The position numbers and the translations under genes were made by a program. Below, piece by piece: positions 34,584 to 42,972 of a DNA stretch of 64,000 nucleotides. This stretch comes from Thalassobacillus sp043497085. Its GTDB lineage: Bacteria > Bacillota > Bacilli > Bacillales > Halobacillaceae. Within the stretch, counting starts at the first letter, position 1. Each line of letters opens with the position of its first letter. The notes under the pieces were generated by a model that worked only from the letters and a program-made list of their open reading frames with translations, had not been told where the DNA came from and made no database searches. The DNA is taken from NCBI GenBank assembly GCA_043497085.1, contig JBIEKI010000009.1, one strand, 5' to 3'.

Positions 34584-35033
34584 ATGGATCAATTCATGAA
34601 ACGGGCAGTGGAACTGGCGGTGGCAAACGTAAAAGAAGGTGGCCAGCCTTTTGGCGCCGTGCTTGTTAAGGATGGTGACATTGTCGCTGAAGGAGTGAAT
34701 GAGCTGCACAAGCAGTATGATGTCAGTGGCCATGCAGAACTGCTTGCCATTCGGCAGGTACAGGAAGAGTTGCAGACAAACGACCTGTCCGGCTATACGA
34801 TGTATGCCAGTGGCGAGCCTTGTCCGATGTGTCTCACAGCGATGTATTTTGCAGGAATAGAAGATATCTATTATTGTGCTTCTGTTGAGGAAGCAGTGGA
34901 AGCAGGATTAGGAAAGTCGAAGCAAGTCTATGACGATTTGCAAAAAGCAAAAGAGGAACGTTCGCTCCGTATGCAGCGTATGCCTCTTGACGAAGGACAA
35001 ACCAATCCAATGAAGCTTTGGAAAGAGTCGTGA
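34584..35033 (+). CDS. guaD: Nucleoside/guanine deaminase family protein (GuaD-like)
   Basis: 149 residues with the zinc site of cytidine-deaminase-fold enzymes: GHAELLAIR (His and catalytic Glu) and PCPMC (two Cys). The context GQPFGAVLVKDGDIVAEGVNE and the C-terminal MPLDEGQTNPMKLW are those of guanine deaminases such as B. subtilis GuaD (about 156 residues), which convert guanine to xanthine; tRNA adenosine deaminase TadA is related but has a different tail. Ribosome binding site GGGAGGG. Terminated by the hairpin at 35124-35160. Confidence 0.8.
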   Translation: MDQFMKRAVELAVANVKEGGQPFGAVLVKDGDIVAEGVNELHKQYDVSGHAELLAIRQVQEELQTNDLSGYTMYASGEPCPMCLTAMYFAGIEDIYYCASVEEAVEAGLGKSKQVYDDLQKAKEERSLRMQRMPLDEGQTNPMKLWKES

Positions 35034-35123
35034 CCGACACCAGTTTACTAAAGACATCAACGGAAGAATAGGAAAGCGTCTCTCCTATTATTAAGTAAAG
35101 GTAAAATAACTTTGTTTCATGAT

Positions 35124-35160
35124 AAGGGCGACTATCCCATCCGAGGGAGTCGCCCTTTCT
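35124..35160 (+). terminator. Terminator after the guaD-like gene
   Basis: AAGGGCGACT / AGTCGCCCTT stem with a 14-base loop, then TTCTTTACTTT. Confidence 0.75.
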
Positions 35161-35250
35161 TTACTTTACCGTCGTACAGTTTCTTTGATTAAAGGTACAA
35201 AAAGAATGACCTGCCCTTTTTCTTCATACAATGTCTTTGGGGTGAAAAAA

Positions 35251-35694
35251 ATGCCAAGAGTAAAATACACAGATTCAGATGTTGCCTTAATGGCCAGGAT
35301 GATGAGAGCGGAAGCTGTAGGGGAAGGAAAACAAGGGATGTTGTATGTCGGCAACGTAATTGTTAATCGTGCGAAAGCGGATTGTTTAGATTTTAAAGAT
35401 GTAAGAAATATTAGAGATGTCATTTTTCAAGTGCAAGGAGGAAATTATTCTTTTGAGGCTGTGCAGAAGGGTAACGTATTTTATAACAGAGCGAGAGCTG
35501 TAGAGAAAAGATTAGCCAAAAAGAATTTGGATTATTGGAGGCAGCATCCAGCAAAGTTTTCGCTTTGGTATTTTAATCCATATGGTCCCTGTCCTCCCAC
35601 ATGGTACGGTCAGCCGTTTGCCGGTCAGTTTAAACAACATTGTTATTATGAACCACAAGCGAATACATGTGACAGTGTCTATATCGGAGGTTAA
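35251..35694 (+). CDS. cwlJ: Spore cortex-lytic cell wall hydrolase CwlJ
   Basis: 147 residues (142 in B. subtilis CwlJ), a SleB-type hydrolase domain without signal peptide. Family features: DVALMARMMRAEAVGEGKQGML with the catalytic Glu, VGNVIVNRAKADCLDFK, PAKFSLWYFNPYGPCPPTWYGQPF and CYYEPQANTCDSVY. CwlJ sits in the spore coat and starts cortex breakdown on germination by dipicolinate. The usual partner gerQ is not next to it here. The open frame extends to 35119, but family homology begins at the ATG at 35251; a GTG at 35242 is an alternative start. Confidence 0.92.
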   Translation: MPRVKYTDSDVALMARMMRAEAVGEGKQGMLYVGNVIVNRAKADCLDFKDVRNIRDVIFQVQGGNYSFEAVQKGNVFYNRARAVEKRLAKKNLDYWRQHPAKFSLWYFNPYGPCPPTWYGQPFAGQFKQHCYYEPQANTCDSVYIGG

Positions 35695-35741
35695 GCTTAC
35701 TCGATTTCTATTGATATTGTGGATTTGTAAATTGCGAAATT

Positions 35742-35779
35742 AAAAGGGAACTTCCGCCGTGGGGAAGCTCCCTTTTTTA
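35742..35779 (+). terminator. Terminator of cwlJ
   Basis: AAAGGGAACTTCC / GGAAGCTCCCTTTTTT stem, 48 bases after the cwlJ stop. Confidence 0.75.
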
Positions 35780-35790
35780 CACTTTGAGAC

Positions 35791-35876
35791 AGTTTAACTT
35801 TGTTAAAGGATTAAAGTATAAGAAATATTAAGGGCTTTCGCCATAAGTACTTGGCGACAAGCCAAGTTTTTCTAAT
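35791..35876 (+). repeat. ACTTGGC repeat, long copy A
   Basis: Runs from AGTTTAACTTTGTTAAAGG through TTTCGCCATAAGTACTTGGC to GCCAAGTTTTTCTAATG. It contains two dyads: TTTAACTTTG/TTAAAG and ACTTGGC/GCCAAGT. Nearly the whole 85 bases recur at 42663-42746. Confidence 0.75.
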
Positions 35877-35926
35877 GAATAGCTTTCCTCTAAAAAAAGC
35901 GCCACAGCCACCAGAGGTCCTAACCA

Positions 35927-36877
35927 TCAGCCAGCTTTGATGGACTTTTTAGTGTTACGTTTTTTACTGGTGGAAGGCTCTTTACTCCATGCTAAAAACA
36001 GCGTCATCGCGATGATGCTGGCAGTTCCAACCCATTGGAAAAATCCGAAAGGCTCATGCAGCCAAACGACTGTCGTCAGCACTGCAGATAAAGGCTCCAG
36101 GCTGCCCAGCAAGCTTGTCTCCTGTGGAGACAGGCTTTGCAGACTTTCGATATAGAACCAGAAGGCAATCATTGTGCCAAAAATGATCACAAAAACCAGG
36201 TATGCATACACCTCTGCCGTGAAGTTTGCACTATTTACTTCCCATGGAGCATGGATGAAGCTTAAGGCGAATCCGCCGATGACCATCGCCCAGCCGACAA
36301 CGACAAGAGAATCGTAGTGCTTCAGCAAGGGAACAGCATATAGCGTGTAAAAAGCTAATGCTACTCCTGATAAAATCCCCCAGATGATTGCCGGACTCGG
36401 CACGGATAATTGGGAGACTGATCCATTCGTCAATAAGAAAAAGCACCCGATTAACGCGAGCGAAACGGTCACCATATCACGCCCGGTCAATACGGTCTGG
36501 CGGCGTAGCAGCAAATAGATGATGATCATGGCTGGTGCCAGGTATTGCAGCAGCGTTGCAACAGCGGCATTTCCATGATTGATGTAAGCCATGTATGTAT
36601 ATTGGACACCGAGCATACCGAGCAGACCGAAGATGATTAACTGGATCGCTGTTTTTTTATTCTTCCAGACGGCGAACACCTGGGATCGGTCTTTCTTAAA
36701 ATACTGGACGGCTAACAACAGCAACCCAGCGATAAGCAGGCGGGTCGTCACGAGCCAATTGACATCGATTTGATAATCCTGAAAGAGCTTTTGGGAGACT
36801 GTGCCCCCGACGCCCCAAAAAGTCGCTCCGGTAATCACTAGGATAAGCCCGGTGCTTTTTGCGGATTTATGCATCAT
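35927..36877 (-). CDS. DMT superfamily transporter (EamA family)
   Basis: 316 residues with ten membrane helices in two EamA repeats. Repeat 1 starts LILVITGATFWGVGGTVSQKLF, repeat 2 IIWGILSGVALAFYTLYAVPLL; each ends with the P-x-x-x-x-L/G type helix (YLAPAMIIIYLLL; LEPLSAVLTTVVWLHE). Such proteins export amino acids or other metabolites; substrate unknown. Basic tail KKRNTKKSIKAG. AAGGTG before the ATG. It lies between two repeats of the ACTTGGC family. Confidence 0.88.
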   Translation of the reverse strand: MMHKSAKSTGLILVITGATFWGVGGTVSQKLFQDYQIDVNWLVTTRLLIAGLLLLAVQYFKKDRSQVFAVWKNKKTAIQLIIFGLLGMLGVQYTYMAYINHGNAAVATLLQYLAPAMIIIYLLLRRQTVLTGRDMVTVSLALIGCFFLLTNGSVSQLSVPSPAIIWGILSGVALAFYTLYAVPLLKHYDSLVVVGWAMVIGGFALSFIHAPWEVNSANFTAEVYAYLVFVIIFGTMIAFWFYIESLQSLSPQETSLLGSLEPLSAVLTTVVWLHEPFGFFQWVGTASIIAMTLFLAWSKEPSTSKKRNTKKSIKAG

Positions 36878-37108
36878 GGAGTCACACCTTAAAAATAGAA
36901 TGATAATGCTATCTTAAAGGAAAAGCAGCTGTATGCCTACCTGATTGGAGAAAAAAATAGTTGCGATGGAAGTTGGGAGGTTATAAACCTTCATAGCTAT
37001 GAGGCAGCAACAAACTTCATGAGAATACCAATAGGTGTGCTCGTAGGTAGTTAGTGAAGAACATAGGCGCGTTAGGGCGGAAGTTTAAACGCTAACTTCG
37101 AAAACCCT

Positions 37109-37130
37109 GTTCACCTTCCGTTTATTTTCA
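37109..37130 (+). promoter_or_regulatory. Tandem repeat before the response regulator gene
   Basis: GTTCACCTTCC directly followed by GTTTATTTTCA: two GTT-x-A-y-y-TTC-n units with an 11-base period, the geometry bound by OmpR/PhoB-type dimers. A close match lies before the MMPL operon at 39317-39338. Confidence 0.55.
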
Positions 37131-37144
37131 TTTTTCATACTTAA

Positions 37145-37210
37145 AGAAAATTTAACTTTATACGAAAGCTTTCTCCATAAGTACTTGGCGATAAGCCAAG
37201 TTTTTCTAAT
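37145..37210 (+). repeat. ACTTGGC repeat, long copy B
   Basis: GAAAATTTAACTTTATACGA, then TTTCTCCATAAGTACTTGGC and GCCAAGTTTTTCTAAT. Shorter and more diverged on the left than copies A and C, same orientation. Confidence 0.7.
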
Positions 37211-37261
37211 AATGTAAAGTCGGTGGGGAAAGTTTACAATAGTAGGGAAAGGGTGAGCGGA

Positions 37262-37939
37262 ATGACAACCATCTTGGTGGTAGACGATGATTTACATATA
37301 TTGAATCTAGTGGAGATTCAGCTGAAGGAAGCCGGGTTCCAGGTGAAAAAAGCAGGGAACGGCGTGGAGGCGCTGGAGATTTTGGAGGAGCAGGTGGTCG
37401 ACCTGGCTGTAGTCGATATCATGATGCCACATATGGATGGCTATACCGTGACGGAGAAAGTCAAATCAGACTTTGATGTTCCGGTCATTTTGTTGACAGC
37501 AAAAGGGGAAATCGAGGATAAGGAAAAAGGGTTCCGCTCCGGTTCAGATGATTATGTCGTCAAGCCGTTTCATCCGAAGGAATTGCTCTTTAGGATTCGA
37601 GCGGTATTGCGCCGCTACGGGAAACCTGCGGAAACTATCATTAAAATAGGCGGGCTCACGATCAACCGGAAAAGCTATGAAGTGCAGGCGGGAAACCGGA
37701 CGATTCTAATGCCATTGAAAGAATTCGAACTGCTGTCGCTGCTTGCCTCCCATCCGAACCAGGTGCTGACAAGGGATTTTCTGATCGAGCAGGTGTGGGG
37801 AATCGACTTTGAAGGGGACGAACGAACCATCAATGTCCATATCAAGCGGATTCGGGAGCGTCTGTCAGGGCTGACAGACGAGATCACGATCGGCACCGTG
37901 CGTGGCGTCGGCTACCGGCTGGAGGCAGCACGCACATGA
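37262..37939 (+). CDS. OmpR family response regulator
   Basis: About 225 residues. Receiver domain: ILVVDDDLHILNLV (acidic pocket), phospho-Asp in VVDIMMPHMDGY, Lys in DYVVKPFHPKEL. DNA-binding winged helix at the C-terminus: LPLKEFELLSLLASHPNQVL and VWGIDFEGDERTINVHIKRIRERL. Start at the ATG 37262 (AAGGGTGAGCGGA before it), which gives the canonical receiver N-terminus; the frame is open further upstream. It overlaps the kinase gene by 4 bases. The tandem repeat upstream suggests autoregulation. Confidence 0.93.
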   Translation: MTTILVVDDDLHILNLVEIQLKEAGFQVKKAGNGVEALEILEEQVVDLAVVDIMMPHMDGYTVTEKVKSDFDVPVILLTAKGEIEDKEKGFRSGSDDYVVKPFHPKELLFRIRAVLRRYGKPAETIIKIGGLTINRKSYEVQAGNRTILMPLKEFELLSLLASHPNQVLTRDFLIEQVWGIDFEGDERTINVHIKRIRERLSGLTDEITIGTVRGVGYRLEAART

Positions 37940-39309
37940 AAACACTTTATTCGAGGTTTCTGATTGTCACCCTTTTTATTATGGTAGGCAGCACGATCGT
38001 CGGGTTTCTATTTTCCAATTCCTATTATCATCAGAAAGTGAAGCCGGAAAACGATCAGAAGAATATGGAGATTGCAGAGAACGTCGCAGGCTTTTTGGAA
38101 AAAGAAGACGATATGGACAGCTACCTCGAGCATATCGGGGACATCGGCTATCAGTTATATGTCGTTAATGAATCGGGAGAGGAAACTTTTTATGGCGGAG
38201 ATTTCCGCGACAAGCGGCTGCCAGATGACATCAAGCAGCGTGTCCTATCTGGCAACGCGTATCACGGCATGAAAAATTTCCCGAGAGAAACGTTCGTATC
38301 GGGATTCTTTGCTGATGAACTGACGAATACCGTGGGGGTCCCTTTTGAATATGAAGGAGAAAGGCATGCCCTTTTCCTGCGCCCGGACATCGAGCTATTG
38401 TTCAGTGAAGTCCATATCCTGCTTGGCTGGATGGTGGTAGTCATGCTTGTGCTGACGATCATTGCGGTCCTGATTACAGCCAGATTGCTGGTAGACCCGA
38501 TTCGGAAGCTGTCGAATGCGACCAACAAAGTGGTCGATGAAAATTTCGACGTCCAGCTTGATATTAATAGGAAGGATGAAATCGGGCAACTGGCCAACCG
38601 TTTCAACGACATGCTTGAGCGGCTGGGGGAACAGGATGCCATGCGTAAGTCATTCATCTCCAATGTCTCGCATGATATCCAGTCGCCATTATTGAATATT
38701 GAGGGTTATGCCCGCCTGTTGGAAAGCGACACGCTGACAAGGGAAGAAAAGCAGGCTTATATCGATGTGATTAAAGATGAAACGAACCGGATGTCGATGC
38801 TGGCAAAACAGTTGCTGCTATTGACCTCCCTGGATCAGAAGGGGAAACTCGTGGAAAAAGAGGCTGTTGATGTGACGGCTCAATTAAAAGAAATTATCCA
38901 TAAATATCGCTGGCTGTTCGAAGAAAAAGAACTCCTGGTCGGGTATGATCTCGACGACGCTGAGATTTTTGGTGACACTGCGATGCTCTATGCAGCCTGG
39001 GAAAATTTACTGACGAATGCCATTAAGTATAACCGGGCGGGAGGTTCGATTGAATTGACCCTCACCAATAAGGAAAAAGAAGTGGAAGTTATTTTTCAGG
39101 ATACGGGCATCGGGATGGCCGATGAGGAACAAAAGCGTGTTTTTGAGCGGTTTTACCGAGCCGATCAGGCAAGGACGCGTACGACGGAAGGGACCGGGCT
39201 TGGGCTGTCGATTGTCAAGCAGGTCATTGACATGCACGGCGGCAAAATCAGCGTTACCAGCGAACCTGGTGTAAAAACGGAATTTGTAGTGACTTTGCCG
39301 AAAAAATAA
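37936..39309 (+). CDS. Sensor histidine kinase
   Basis: 457 residues. Transmembrane helix 1 near residues 8-28, an extracytoplasmic sensor of about 130 residues, helix 2 (LLGWMVVVMLVLTIIAVLITARL), HAMP domain (VDPIRKLSNATNKVVDENFDV), phosphoacceptor His in SNVSHDIQSPLLNIEGYARL, N box ENLLTNAIKYN, and G boxes DTGIGM and GTGLGLSIVKQVIDMHGG. The sensor contains no recognised domain. It pairs with the preceding regulator, and the next operon encodes an MMPL exporter, so an envelope or antimicrobial stimulus is plausible. Confidence 0.93.
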   Translation: MKTLYSRFLIVTLFIMVGSTIVGFLFSNSYYHQKVKPENDQKNMEIAENVAGFLEKEDDMDSYLEHIGDIGYQLYVVNESGEETFYGGDFRDKRLPDDIKQRVLSGNAYHGMKNFPRETFVSGFFADELTNTVGVPFEYEGERHALFLRPDIELLFSEVHILLGWMVVVMLVLTIIAVLITARLLVDPIRKLSNATNKVVDENFDVQLDINRKDEIGQLANRFNDMLERLGEQDAMRKSFISNVSHDIQSPLLNIEGYARLLESDTLTREEKQAYIDVIKDETNRMSMLAKQLLLLTSLDQKGKLVEKEAVDVTAQLKEIIHKYRWLFEEKELLVGYDLDDAEIFGDTAMLYAAWENLLTNAIKYNRAGGSIELTLTNKEKEVEVIFQDTGIGMADEEQKRVFERFYRADQARTRTTEGTGLGLSIVKQVIDMHGGKISVTSEPGVKTEFVVTLPKK

Positions 39310-39316
39310 TGATTCC

Positions 39317-39338
39317 GTTAACCTTCTGTTCACTTTCC
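39317..39338 (+). promoter_or_regulatory. Tandem repeat before the MMPL operon
   Basis: GTTAACCTTCT directly followed by GTTCACTTTCC, 11-base period. The second unit matches GTTCACCTTCC before the response regulator gene at 10 of 11 bases. It lies 62 bases before the next start codon, in the position of an activator site. Confidence 0.55.
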
Positions 39339-39400
39339 TGTTTTACATTAACAAGTGGAGAGAGAAAAAGAAGTCTCTCAGTTAGGGAAAGGGAGGAAAA

Positions 39401-39814
39401 ATGATGGAAGCATATAGCAGGTTGTTACTTCGGGTGTCCGCAGTATTCGCCTTGATTGGAGTGTTTATTGGTTCCCATATGGCAGGAGCTGGTTCGTACG
39501 CGATGCGTCCGATCCATGCGCATATTCTTGTGGTCGGGTGGCTGTCATTATTTGCGTGGAGTGTGTATTACAAAGTGTTCACCGTGAAGGTGAGAAAGCT
39601 GGCGATTGCTCACGTGTGGACCGCGATTATCGGTGCTGTCGGTCTGACCACCGGGATGTGGGTCCATTTTCTTGATCTGCTCAGCATGCCGAAAGCAGTT
39701 TCGCTAAGCTTATATATCGGAGGCGGATCGATTCTGCTGATCAGCTTTATTCTATTCTTAATTACTACATTTTTTATCGCACCGGAATCTGAGGAGAGAA
39801 GGGGAGAGTCATGA
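39401..39814 (+). CDS. Membrane protein with conserved His motif, 137 aa
   Basis: Four membrane helices. The first two carry GVFIGSHMAGAGSYAMRPIHAHILVVGWLSLFAW, where the H-A-H-x4-GW motif resembles heme-copper or NnrS-like membrane proteins and could hold a heme or metal; related proteins are sometimes labelled cytochrome-c-oxidase-like. The function is not known. AAAGGGAGG precedes the ATG. Its stop overlaps the start of the MMPL gene by 4 bases, so the two are translationally coupled and probably work together. Confidence 0.65.
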   Translation: MMEAYSRLLLRVSAVFALIGVFIGSHMAGAGSYAMRPIHAHILVVGWLSLFAWSVYYKVFTVKVRKLAIAHVWTAIIGAVGLTTGMWVHFLDLLSMPKAVSLSLYIGGGSILLISFILFLITTFFIAPESEERRGES

Positions 39815-42006
39815 AGCGATTTTTTCGTAGCACCACTAGCAAAAAAGGGATGATTATCAGTTTATCAATCTGGCTAGTCTTCATGCTGGTGTTAAGTTCC
39901 ATGGCCCCAGGGGCAAGGGACCAGGCCGTCAATGCGACCGGGGAAGGGCTGCCGGAAGAGGCGCAATCGGTGATTGCCGATGAAAAGGTACAGGAACATT
40001 TTGACGACAGCGACAGCCTGCCTGCCATCCTGGTGTTCCATCAACCGGATGGACTGAATGATGAAGGGTTAGCCAAAGTAGGTGAGGGGCTGCAAGCGCT
40101 CGACGAGCTTCCAGCAGAACAGCAGGAAATGATCAAGGGAGTCCTGCCGTTCAGTCAGATGCCGCCCCAGGTCCAGCAGTCGTTTTTATCCGATGATGAA
40201 ACGACACTGGTGATGCCTGCGGAGCTGAAAGCAGGGCTTGAAATGGAACAGGTCAATGACTTGGTGGTCGAAATGGAAGAAACTATCCAGCAGGGGCTTG
40301 GTGGTAACATCGAAATATCAATCACAGGACCTGCCGGAATCGCTTCGGATGCACTGGAGCTATTCTCAAGCGGGGATATGGTGCTGCTGTTTGCCACCGT
40401 CGGACTGATCCTTATATTGTTGATCGTCATTTATCGCTCGCCATTGCTGGCATTGATTCCGCTGATTGCGGCAGCTATCGTTTATGAAGTCGTCAACAGA
40501 GCGATCGGAATCGGAGGCGCGAGCGGATGGTTTACCGTCGAAACACAAGCGTTGTCGATTATGATGATTCTTTTATTTGCGGCAATTACAGACTATTCCC
40601 TGTTTGTATTCTCACGGTTCAGAGAAGAGCTGCAGACCGTGGAAGATAAGTATGAAGCCATGCAACGGGCGATGAGTAGTGTCGGGGAGCCGATTTTCTT
40701 CAGTGGCGGGACGGTACTTGTCGCAGTCATCACACTTGCGGCTGCTGTGTATGAACCGTATCGAAACTTTGCACCGGTTTTCTCCGTGGCTATGCTGTTT
40801 ATTCTATTAGCTGGGTTAACCCTGGTTCCTGCTTTGTTTACGCTGTTCGGCAGAAGAGCTTTCTGGCCAGTGATTCCGCGCGTTGGTAAGGAAAAAGTTG
40901 CGAAAACGAACAAATTATGGGAAAAAGTCAGTCACGCGGTCACGAAAAAACCGCTGGTCAGTGGCTTAAGCGTATTGATTTTATTAGGGATATTCTCCCT
41001 GAACGCATTCCAGGTCAATTACTCTTATAATCTATTACAATCGTTTCCGGAAGATATGACTTCGCGCGAAGGTTTTGAATTAATCGAGGAAAAATATAAC
41101 CCTGGAGAGGTTGCGCCTACGACCGTGCTGGTGACTTCGGATGATAGCCTCGCAGAAAGTCAGGCGGAAACACTGGCAGCACAACTGGAAGATAGGGAAC
41201 ATGTAGCGGAGGTCACGATCAATCAACGGGACTTTTTATCAGAGGATGGAAAAGCCTCCAAGCTGAGTCTCGTATTTGACAGCAACCCTTACCAGCATGA
41301 AGCGTTTAACTCAATGGAAAAGCTACGGGATAAAAAAGACGAAACCCTTGAAGCAAGCGGGTTGGATCCAGCCCAGCATGACCTTTATTTTGCCGGGGAA
41401 ACAGCGGCTAATCTGGATGTCAAGAAGTTGAACGATCGGGATACGATATTGGTTATGGTGCTGGTTACTGCTCTGATCACCATCATGCTTGGGTTCCAGT
41501 CGCGATCCATCATCGCTCCCATCTACATGATGGCTACGATTCTATTATCCTTTAGCGCTGCACTCGGATTCTCGGATCTCTTGTTCAAAAACGTATTCGG
41601 GTATGAGCAGATGAGCTACCGGATCCCGCTCTATGCGTTTGTATTCCTTGTCGCACTTGGGGTAGACTACAACATCATGCTTGTTTCACGGATTCAGGAA
41701 GGTTATCGAAAGCTTCCATTAAAAGAAGCTGTCCAGGAGGGATTAGCGAAAACAGGCGGTGTTATTTCTTCAGCCGGCTTGATTCTTGCTGCGACGTTTG
41801 CTGTCCTTACGACACAGCCGATTCTTGAACTGTTTATGTTCGGGTTCGTTGTCGCTGTTGGTGTGCTGATCGATACGTTCCTCGTCCGGACGATTCTTAC
41901 ACCGGCCATTATTATGAAACTAGGAAAATGGAGCTTTTATCCGTTTGCAAAAAATAAAAGCGCTCCAGCAAGTGTCCCCGGGAAAGAAACGTCATCGCTG
42001 AAATGA
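39811..42006 (+). CDS. MMPL/RND family exporter (YdfJ-like)
   Basis: 731 residues in two repeats, each with one membrane helix, an extracytoplasmic domain of about 130-150 residues and five more helices. The proton-relay Asp motifs are ITDYSLFVFSRFREEL in repeat 1 and GVDYNIMLVSRIQEGY in repeat 2, as in MmpL3 and B. subtilis YdfJ. The protein would export lipids or hydrophobic compounds with proton motive force. Its operon is preceded by a putative binding site of the upstream two-component system, so conditional expression is likely. Confidence 0.9.
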   Translation: MKRFFRSTTSKKGMIISLSIWLVFMLVLSSMAPGARDQAVNATGEGLPEEAQSVIADEKVQEHFDDSDSLPAILVFHQPDGLNDEGLAKVGEGLQALDELPAEQQEMIKGVLPFSQMPPQVQQSFLSDDETTLVMPAELKAGLEMEQVNDLVVEMEETIQQGLGGNIEISITGPAGIASDALELFSSGDMVLLFATVGLILILLIVIYRSPLLALIPLIAAAIVYEVVNRAIGIGGASGWFTVETQALSIMMILLFAAITDYSLFVFSRFREELQTVEDKYEAMQRAMSSVGEPIFFSGGTVLVAVITLAAAVYEPYRNFAPVFSVAMLFILLAGLTLVPALFTLFGRRAFWPVIPRVGKEKVAKTNKLWEKVSHAVTKKPLVSGLSVLILLGIFSLNAFQVNYSYNLLQSFPEDMTSREGFELIEEKYNPGEVAPTTVLVTSDDSLAESQAETLAAQLEDREHVAEVTINQRDFLSEDGKASKLSLVFDSNPYQHEAFNSMEKLRDKKDETLEASGLDPAQHDLYFAGETAANLDVKKLNDRDTILVMVLVTALITIMLGFQSRSIIAPIYMMATILLSFSAALGFSDLLFKNVFGYEQMSYRIPLYAFVFLVALGVDYNIMLVSRIQEGYRKLPLKEAVQEGLAKTGGVISSAGLILAATFAVLTTQPILELFMFGFVVAVGVLIDTFLVRTILTPAIIMKLGKWSFYPFAKNKSAPASVPGKETSSLK

Positions 42007-42026
42007 TGATTCCCAGGTTAAGTATT

Positions 42027-42074
42027 AAAAAAAGTGCCTGCACCAGGCTGTTTTAGTAGGGGCGGGCACCTTTG
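42027..42074 (+). repeat. GTGCCTG-type hairpin repeat, copy 5
   Basis: AAAAAAAGTGCCTGCACC / GGCGGGCACCTTT stem between the convergent MMPL and ykuK-like genes; the TTAATGCATT centre is reduced to GTTTTAGTA. Confidence 0.7.
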
Positions 42075-42080
42075 ATTCGC

Positions 42081-42605
42081 TTATTTGGTATATTTGTTGG
42101 CATAGCCGCTTGCCACGATTGCATCGGGTTTTATTTTCGCTTCCATCCCGAGCGATTCAATCCTCGCCATCATTTCTTCTACATAGACTCGTGTCCGGTT
42201 TCTTTCCCCTGCGCCAATATCGATATGCCCTTCGATAGAGAAACTGGCACCTTTATAAATGTGAGGCAGGACGATATTGATCAGTTTGGTCTTTTTTTCT
42301 TCGGTGAAAAGACTGGCGACTTCCTCTGTCAATGAAGTTTCGTAGGATATTCGCTCACCGAGTACATGTATTTGTCTGTTTACGACTTCTTTTCTGAAAC
42401 AGGCCCAGACGCCAGCGCCTTTGCGTTGAATGACGATGCCTGTGATAAAAACAGTGGCATGCGGGTGTACCTGTGAGTCCGTACCTAACATCAGCTTATA
42501 GTTACCCATCGGTTCTTTTTTCATAAAGCTATAGATGTATTGAAATACCTCCTCGAAATTCATTCGATTCCGGGAGATATTTTGAAAATTCAACGGTCTG
42601 TCCAT
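42081..42605 (-). CDS. YkuK-like ribonuclease H-fold protein
   Basis: 174 residues, DUF458/YkuK family: KLMLGTDSQVHPHATVFITGIVIQRKGAG at the first strands with the Asp of an RNase H-like fold, EGHIDIGAGERNRTRVYVEEM with the second Asp, and KPDAIVASGYANKYTK at the end. Family members are of unknown function but look like metal-dependent nucleases. AGGGGG ribosome binding site. Monocistronic, convergent with the MMPL operon. Confidence 0.85.
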   Translation of the reverse strand: MDRPLNFQNISRNRMNFEEVFQYIYSFMKKEPMGNYKLMLGTDSQVHPHATVFITGIVIQRKGAGVWACFRKEVVNRQIHVLGERISYETSLTEEVASLFTEEKKTKLINIVLPHIYKGASFSIEGHIDIGAGERNRTRVYVEEMMARIESLGMEAKIKPDAIVASGYANKYTK

Positions 42606-42662
42606 ATCGTTTCCCCCTGTGTCATCAGCGGTGTATTCCAGTACTTTTTTATACTTTAAGGA

Positions 42663-42746
42663 AGTTTAACTTTGTTAAAGGATTAAAGTATAAGAAAAAC
42701 TTAGGCTTTCGCCATAAGGACTTGGCGATAAGCCAATCTTTTCTAA
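42663..42746 (+). repeat. ACTTGGC repeat, long copy C
   Basis: AGTTTAACTTTGTTAAAGG, GATTAAAGTATAAGAAA, GGCTTTCGCCATAAGGACTT, GGCGATAAGCCAATC. Around 90% identical to copy A at 35791-35876 by eye; the last hairpin has one mismatch. Confidence 0.75.
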
Positions 42747-42910
42747 GAGGATGTTCTAAAAAGAATCCCTTTATGCAAACAGGGATTTGCAGCGGAGATT
42801 TTGAGTGCTATGCAAGTGGAGTTGTGAGGCTAGGTAAAATCAACTACGCAAAAATAGGGTGTCATACAATAACGTATGTTGAAAGAAGCATTTTATTGAA
42901 TGGATAAGGA

Positions 42911-42960
42911 AAAAGCCTGCCTCGGAAGTCAATTTGACAAGGAGGGCAGGCAATTTTTTT
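42911..42960. terminator. Terminator of the ferritin-cupin gene
   Basis: AAAAGCCTGCC / GGGCAGGC stem with A tract on one side and T7 on the other, 13 bases past the gene's stop on the minus strand. Confidence 0.7.
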
Positions 42961-42972
42961 ACCGATCATCTA

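Larger units (their letters stand above)
36878..37261. other. Gene-free divergent region
   Basis: Between the DMT transporter and the response regulator. It contains a tandem OmpR-like repeat (37109-37130), the ACTTGGC repeat (37145-37210) and otherwise no supported frame. Confidence 0.5.
42606..42972. other. Gene-free stretch with repeat and terminator
   Basis: Contains the ACTTGGC repeat (42663-42746) and the terminator at 42911-42960. A 61-codon frame at 42722-42907 begins inside the repeat, has no ribosome binding site and resembles no protein, so it is not called. Confidence 0.5.

Noticed and set aside
42722..42907. 61-codon plus-strand frame
   Set aside because: Begins inside the ACTTGGC repeat, no ribosome binding site, composition not protein-like.
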